The notes under the pieces were generated by a model that saw only the letters and a list, made by a program, of their open reading frames with translations, was not told where the DNA came from and did not search any database. Both the position numbers and the translations under genes were made by a program. A DNA stretch of 64,000 nucleotides from a virus: positions 1-64,000 of IMG/VR virus record IMGVR_UViG_3300008448_000069; one strand, given 5' to 3'. The stretch's first letter is position 1. Every line of letters begins with the position of its first letter. This document shows, piece by piece, positions 9,129-18,100 of this stretch.

Positions 9129-12100
9129 ATGAGCTGTCAGATTCCTTCATCCAATCTAGAAGATGCATTGTATCAGGCTTACAGGCATGACTTTGAAAAG
9201 TATAAGAACCTTTCCGCTGTCATACAGGATGTCCTGAACCAACCAATTGCTCCTGAGTCCAAGATACATGCCGTATGGTTTTATGCAGGATTTGTAGATA
9301 CCGCAGCATTTCAGATCACCAGACTCCAGACACCTGAGTGGAAAAGCCGAGTATATGCCAAGTTGAACAACTACCTGAAACCTTTTTTGAATGGCGACAA
9401 GGATTTTGATTATGATGCGATTGTAGAACAGATAAAGGCATTCTTTCCAAAACGCGCTGAGACTCCCGCTCCTTCAACAAAGACAACTGTTGGACAGATT
9501 GCGGAGAAGAACAGTGCATTCAAGGAAGCAGTGCTGACTGATCCTTTTGAAGCTGAGGCGCTCAGACGTGAGCTTGATGACTTGAGGGAGCAGGAAAGAG
9601 ATGAACGTTTGTGGGAAGAGAAAGGATACCTCGGTGGAAAATCTGAAACAGTATCACTACCTGAGGTTGAATACACTGGTGGTGAGGAATTGAATCTACC
9701 TGTTGAATCCGAAATAAAAACTGAAAAATCCACCACACTTGATGAAATAATAAGTGATGAAATAGCAGACCTCGAAACCGTATCCGATGTGTCACTTGCG
9801 TCCACAACGATGACTCTTGTCAATATGATAGAGGAGAACTCATCGGAACTTGAAGCATTTGCTTCAGGTGCTGAAGGATCCGTCGTTTTGAGTTATCTTA
9901 AAAGCATGCAGGATACGATCAGAAGACGTCCTGAGTCAAGCATGAAGACAACGACACTTGACTTTCTGGATTCTGCAATAACTGCAATCACCGAGACGCG
10001 TGAGTTTGGAAAGGACTATGTCAGACTCAGCAATGCGGAAGGCATCGGCATGGTTTCAGGACGTTCCGTTCAAGTATTGAGAAGAGCTGACGGTACCAAG
10101 ATTGAAGTCATATATGATCCCACTATTGCAAATAAATACAGGACTCTTGAAGGTACTGAGGTTGAAAGACTGCCTGGCGATCAAGTAACCGCTATTTACA
10201 GGAAGGACAATCCTGAACATATTGACAAGAAGACACTCAATCTTCGCATGAAGATGGAGAATCTTATCACAGGACTTATTCTGGGAAATGAGAAGATCGA
10301 AGGTGCGGAGCAGACCATACGTGAGATGATTGCCGCTCAGATGCCTGTGGACCAGAGATTCTACAATTTCATACGCATCACTGCAACTACGGATACGGCA
10401 CGCATGAATGCGAATCGATTGAACAGGATTCGTGCGATGTTTCCAACTCTTGGATCCAGGATGTTCGAGACAACAGAACTTCCTGCACAAATGAGTGCTC
10501 TTGAACAGGGTAACAACAACAATCCTGTTCTTTCTTTCATAAGACGTCCGTACGGATTCAACATATCGGTCAGCAATTTCAAAGGAGACATGTCTTTTGA
10601 GCTTACACCTTTGACCGACCTTGCATTTGTATATCCAAACAACACGGTTGTACAACTGGACATCGAAAATCCTGAGCATGTTCAGATGCTGAAGAACATG
10701 ATCAATTACAGGGATGATTCCTACATGGATGCATTCGGTGGAGAACAGGTTCTTCGATATGAGAATACTGTTGGTGACAAGGAGATCGATCAGCTTCGTA
10801 CAGCGATCAGGACATACAAGGCTTTCGAAATGGAAGTCGCTAAACGAATCGCATCCACAGGAAACCAGAACATTGACATCAGGGATATCTTCTACAGGTA
10901 TTATGACTTGTCCAATGCCGTTGTTGAAACCAAGATGGATGAAGGCAATGAGCAGGTTCAAAACCTCGGGGATTTCATAGATGCTCATGAAGGACGTCTT
11001 GCCATACCTCTTCAAGATGTGGATGCTCAAGGAAATCCTGTGGGTATAGCTACCGAACACAGGGTTCCGATCGTAATGCGTAAAACAAAAGCTACGTGGG
11101 AGATAGTCAATACATTACCTTTTGGTAAGAGGATCATTGACGCCAATGGAAACACCTATATGACTGTTGAACGTTATATCAAGGATTCATTGAACATTGA
11201 CATCATTGATTTTGTCAAGAAGAACTTCAACACAAACAACTCGGTTTACATATCTTTCATCAGCAAGGCTGATCAACTTATTCCAAGGGTCATACCATTG
11301 GTGTACCGTAGGAATGTCAATACACCTTCTGACTTGGTTGACTTTTTTGCAAGCATGCAACATGCTTTCAACAACGCATCCATTGAAAAAGGAAACAGAG
11401 CGATGATCGACTTCAACGACAAAGGTTGGGGATTCGATGTCATGAAGAACATGGGGATTCGTCCAGAGATAGTCATCCTGAAACAACAAGGTGACAAGAA
11501 AACCTTTGGAATCCGTTTTGTCATGCTTGAAGGTGAAGGACGTCCTGCTGATGTGGTGGAAAGGTTCAACACCTACGCCAAGGCTAACATGAACATTGTC
11601 TTCAAATCGGAGCAGCTCGATCAGATGTTTGAATTGACAAACCAGATTGTATCAGGTTACGGTCTTGACAAGATAACTCCAGACATGACAATGGAGCGTG
11701 TAGGACAAATAGCTTCTGAAGCAGGATCACTTGCTGGATTCAGCAATCCTTTGGTAGGTTCCCTTGGGGACAAGTACAGTAATTTTATAGATTCGATTCG
11801 TAAAAGGTTTGATGACATCATAAACAACTATCAAAAGGCTCGTGATGACGGAAGAGTTTCTCCAGGTCTCATCCCTGATGAATTTGTGAACTATGCGTTG
11901 TTTGATGGGAAAGTACTGAAAGTTCAAAGAAGGATTGCAAAGGAGGATATCCGTAACAACTTCTTCACCAAGAAGATACAAACTCGCAATGAACTTGTGA
12001 TTTCCCCAAGGGACATTGCAAAGCGGATAGTGATTCCTGTCATCAAAAGAAAAGCACCTGCTGCTCCCGCCAAGGGAAAGGATTATGATGTCTCAGCTGA

Positions 12101-15100
12101 GGTTGTTGACGTGGATCATTCCACTCCTTCTGTCGATCCCACCGTATCCAATGAAAAGACATCGGCAGGTACGGCGATAGATTGGAACAATCTTGACCAG
12201 ACATCCCAGGATGAGGATATCACAAACTTCAAACTAGGTACAAACGTCGAAAGCTTTGTGGCTCTTTCGGAAGAAGACCGTTCAGAGGAAATACGTGTGA
12301 TAAGCGCACTTATTCCAGATGCCTTCTCCTTTGTGAGGAAGGATGATCTTCAGGGAATGAATGTCGATGGACATGTACTGGGTTATTACCGAGACACCGT
12401 CATATACCTCAATGAAACCTTGAGAGTGAAAGGTGTCGTATACCATGAAGCGTTCCACGGAGTATTCAGAAGACTGCTTAGTCCAGCACACCAGGTGTAC
12501 TACCTGAAGGAAGTGGGTAAGCTTCTCGGTGATTACAAGACAGATAGCAAGGGTAAATACATACAGGTAGGTAGTGAAAAGGTTTATGCAAGCGAGTTCA
12601 GGGAGCGTCGCAGCTATGGACACCTTACAGACGAGCAAATCAAGAACCTGATATACGAGGAGTATCTCGCTGACGGTTTCGCATCCTTCATGGAGACCAA
12701 CAAAGTCCCCAAGACATGGATGGAAAAACTCTTCACATGGTTGAAGAAGATGATCAACATGTTCAAGAAGGAAGGTCGCATACAGAACCTTTATTATGAC
12801 ATCACACTTGGCAAATACAGGAATACCGCATTAAGGGATGCGACAAAGGATACCGATTCCGTTTACAGCATGGATTACAAGAGTATTCCATTCATAACGT
12901 TCGGCAATGGAAACCAGCCTAAGTTCGGAAATCAGATAATACCGTCATATGTCACTTCGGAACTCCGTGACAAGATGGTCTATGCGATGGCGCAGATACG
13001 TGTTGAGAACAGCGATCCTGATCTGAAGATGAATCAGTTGTTCAACCTTGCCAGATTGCGTGTGTTGCAGGATTACAAAATCGAGAATCTGATCAGACAG
13101 TTTCCTGATCAGGAGCAAAGCATAATCGAGCGTTATGGATCACATTATGAAAACGCCCGCTGGTTGCTTGGAACAATGCACATTCCTGGAGAGGACGGCA
13201 ACACAGAGTCTTTCACATGGAGGAATTACACCAACGATTCAACGAATGACAGTCTGGTGATAAACAGCAAGATCCAGACACAAATAAGTCAAAAGAACGC
13301 ACAGAAGTTCAAAAACCATGTGCTTGACGAGTTCAGGGAAGTGTATAACGAATCCACTTTCGATGACACTCAGGATTTGGAACAGGACTTCCAGGTTGAA
13401 GATGAAGAACAAGAGTCAGGACAACAGTTTGCCAACCTCGGTTTTGCAAACAAGGCTCCATATGAAGGAAGTTCATATTTCAGAAAGCTGTTCAAATACA
13501 TTCCTTATGAATACACTGATCCGCAACTTGGTGTCAAAAGGACCAAGATGGTGGACAGCAAACTCATATTCAGCACAATCAGGAAGATAACAACAAATCT
13601 TTCAAAGTCTGAAATCGTTCCCGCCATACTTACGGAGATATCACGTCTCAATTCAATACTCACGCATTACAACAATGTCCTTGTTTCAAGGATGGATTAC
13701 GGTTTCTACATGCCTGATGATATTGCGCAGACATTGGAATTGAGAGACTCTTTGATGGGTGTCTACAATACCCTTGCTTCAACCACTGGCATAACCGAAG
13801 CAGGTGCTGCGGTAAGAAACAAACATGTCATGGTCATGTTCCAGGATGTGTTCAATACCGTTGACGCACACTTGTTGCAGGTTAAGACGGAAACAAGACT
13901 TGGAGCCGAAAAAGGTGAAAAGCTGCAAGCGAAAGAGCAGACATACAGGGTTGATGATATCGTAGTGGGAGCGGACATAAACCGCATCCGTACTGAAATC
14001 ACTGAACGAATCAATACAATGGCGTTGGACAAGGAGGAAATCATCGAGAGCATAAACATGCTCAAGTCGATAGCCACCATATTCAAGTCATCGGCTTCAT
14101 TGAAGGACGCTTTCTTCACAGGTAGTCAGAAGGAGATGTTCAATGATGCGGCATTCCAAAGCTTCATAGATGACGTCTATGTTGCCATATCCAAATTCAA
14201 TCTGAACATACCGTATAGTGCAATCATGATTTCATTGGGTTGGCAGATGTATTTGAAAACGGATTCAAATCCTTCCAACTTCAGTCCGGACAGCACCCTT
14301 CGCAACATGTTCCGTATGAACAAGTCGCTGTTGAAGGAAATAAAGAACCTGAGTTATGAGTTCTGGAGTAAACAGATTCCAACTGTGATGACAAAGGCGG
14401 CATCAAGGACTGAAAAGGAAAAAACCGATGCCGCACGTGGAATACAGATTGACAATGACATCATAAGGTTGCGCGAGGCATACATTCGTTCACTCGGATC
14501 TTTTATATTGAAATACAATCCACGTATCGGAGGAAGTGTCACCAGAGATGCCAATGGAAACCTGGTTCACAAATATGTAAAGCCGACTCCTGCATATGTG
14601 ATGATCATGAAACTCCAATCAATGACCGATCCTGATACGGATAAGATGGACATTGAAGGAGGTCTTGATGCGCTTATTTCAGAGTATTACAACGGATTCC
14701 AGGAATATTTCATGAACAATCCGATGCTTGACATGAACAATCCTGTTGTCAAGACATTCCTTGAAACCATGGAGGTTTCAGCTTTTGCGGGATTCGCTCA
14801 GAAATACAACATCTTCCAAAATGAAAAACAAGGTGACACCAGCAGTTTCAAAGGCATAGATGAAAAGTCGTTCATGCTCTCCATGTTTGGACTTTTCCAA
14901 AGCATGCGTGATGTGTCGATTCCAGGAACAAACACCACCAGAAAACTTTTCAAACGCATCCTTACCCAGTATGAGGCTACAAGTACCAGTATCGTCGTTG
15001 ATGGCATCTATAAGGAGTACTTTGATGCTGCAGGTAAACAGAACAAAGTAGGAAAGTTTGCATCGCATGTGGTTGACCTGATGAAGGTTATACGTCAGGA

Positions 15101-18100
15101 ATATGAACTGATGCGTAAGAATCACAGGGAACTGAACGATGAATCCGTAAAAAGATACGAAGGATATAATGACAGTGAGTTTAATCAGAAAGGTCAGCTG
15201 AACAGAGGGTTCACATTCAACATCCTTGCAGACATGTTTGGTTTGACTGCGGATCCTGACAATGTAAATGAGACCGTTTCAAACAGGATATCCAACAGGA
15301 AAATGCTGGAGGAAATGGCGAAACAGGATAAATCATGGGATTCCATTGTCGCTGATCCTGAGAACACCGCTGCGCTTGTGGATATGGTTTCCGAATTTGC
15401 AGAAGAACAATACGATCGTTTTGAGACCTATCTAAAGGAAATCGGCATAGGAAAAGAAACTATCAAAAATGACGCAGGCCAACTTGAAACCGTATTCACT
15501 GATGTGGACCTTCCGACAACAGGTTCTCCAGAACAGTTCAAACGCAACTTCTTCTTCAACAACTGGATCAATTCGATATTTGTAAATCAGATATTCGATG
15601 GACCTATTGCAGTGGGTATCTCCTCATTTGCAAACTTCTACAAACGTCAGAAGTCAGGTGCGGCAGCTGGTTCCAACATATATGATCCCAACAGAAGTCA
15701 GTATGGTGATGTGACTACTTATAGATCATCCGTTCTGAAGGACTTTGTAATGTACATTGATAAGAACGATCTTACCAAACCATTGAGTCTTACACCTTAT
15801 GAAGGTGATGGAAACACCGCTGTTCAGGCGTTTGACGGTCAGTCCTTGAATACAATCGATAGGCGAATGCGTATGGCGGAAGCTGCAGGTCAACTTGATC
15901 CAGAATCCATGCAGATCATGCGCAGGATGCGTTATGAGACAAGATCGACAAGACAATATCGTGATGGAATCAGAAGATTGCGCGATGCCGGAATCGTATT
16001 CAACAGTGTGAAATCCGTAACAGCTGCATTCCAATACATCAAACAATCCGAACATACTTTCATCCGTAAGGAAGTCAGCATGTTGCGTCCTGATCTCAAT
16101 TATGACACAGCGATGCTGGAGTTGGAACAGTTGTATGATATTGCTGATTACTATGCAATGCAGCTTGAAGCAGGGATTGATGAAATGGAGATGGATCCTG
16201 AGACAAACGAATCAACTCCGATATCAGAACTGTACAAGAAAACCATGGCGGCCATACACGGGTATTTCGTACCATCCACAAAAGGTCCATTGGGGGGATT
16301 CCTGCACAACCTGCTTAACTCAATGGAGTACCATAGGATAGAACAGGTATACGATACGAATTCCAGTAAACGTGCGACCGTGGCTCCGTTGGATTATAAC
16401 ATGATAACCGATGCCGCTCCAGGAGTTTATCTGGATCTGGAAAAGTCACTTGACAACATACCCAATGAACTTACCTATAATCAGGTAGGTACCTCCAAGA
16501 TATCCAATAGGATTACAGCAGGTATCCAACAGAAACTGCTTTTGATAAGTCAGTTGGATCCTAATGACAAGAGGTACAAGGCGATAAAGGATGATATTGA
16601 AACTTATCAGAAAGGTCTTGCGGAAGCTGTTGATTCACAAGTGAAACGCATGATGCGTATGTTCAACACGTCTGATGAGAAGATAGTTGGCAAACTGTAT
16701 GACAACATCAGAGCGGGTCTTCGCGATCAAGGAGCTGATGCAACCCTGTTGCAATACTTTGAAGTGGATAAGAGCGGTAAACCGATCTTCCCTCCAAGCA
16801 TGCCGAGACTTGCGAACATACTTGTATACTATTACTTCAGCATCTTCAATAAGAATGTATTTGACAAGAAGACGGAAGGTAGGAAATACTACCACGTCAG
16901 TCCGATCATGTATCCTGTGATGGAGATGAATGGCAAGGTTGTAAAGCGTGCGGACTATAAGAGGAATCCTCAGGATTACCGAAACGCTAAATCCAGATAT
17001 CTGACCATAGAAAAAGAGGAGATTGAGGTGAGGGGTGAGGATGGAAAGATGGTCAAGAAGGACCTTTATACCGTCGAAGTTGTCATACCAAGGGAACTTA
17101 AGAATGTTGATCAGAAGTTTGTAGAGGAGTACTTGAGCAAGTTTTTTGCGACACGTATCCCTACGGAAGACAAACGTTCCATGTTCATTGCCAAGGTTGT
17201 CGATTACATGGATGAAGCATACGGTTCGGGAATCATTGTTCCATCCCAAATGCACATGCTTTCAGGTTCTGACTTTGACATTGATACATTGTATGCGTAC
17301 ATACGTTCATCCTATTATGCCGTTGACGGCACAAGGATAGCGTATGGAAACTACAAGCATTACATTGAGAAGTATGGAATGAGTCAAAACGAAGCAAAGT
17401 TCATAGAATACCTTACTTCGCTTGGTCGTGACGATATCATGTCGGACATCATCAGTGATGAGATCCGTAAGATAAAAGATGATGCCGGATACAGAAAGGA
17501 ACAGGCTTATGCCTTCGGTGAATTGTTTGGAGGAAAACTCAATGATTATTTTACAAAGAACGCTTCTGTCTTGGAAGAGACTGAGAACTTTGAAAATGAA
17601 CAGATGATCGATACCTTCCGCAGACTGATAGCGACTTACAATGTCCTGCAGAAAATGAAGGATTCGGATCTTCCAACAAGACCTGATGAGCTTGAAGCAT
17701 ATGAAAAAGAATCCAAGTCCAATCCCGTTACGGAAGTCATTCTGAACAAGGTTCTGGATGCCAAGATGAATATCTTGTCTAATCCCAACGTGTATGAAAG
17801 GTTCCTTGCAGACAAGAAAATGACAGCGGATCAGGCTGTCGCACCGATTGCAACACTTGTTAAAAGAAGAGGTCTTACAGAGAAGGACATATACAACAGA
17901 CAAAACGTGTATACTCCAACCGCTCTTGCCGTTGCAAGGTCATTGAACTCCGAATCAAAGGATTCATTGGGTATAGCCGCTTCATTCAACAAAGGTGTGA
18001 GCATGCTTGTGACAGTTGGCGCTGAGATAAACAAGCAGATGAGTCCATCGATGTATACCGAGATAGGTGGAAAACTGCAAAAGGTCAATACCAATAAAAT

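Noticed and set aside
9562-11060. Long minus-strand open frames under the giant genes
   Set aside because: Their translations are rich in His, Leu, Cys and Ser in shadow-like patterns, and they overlap fully with well-supported genes.
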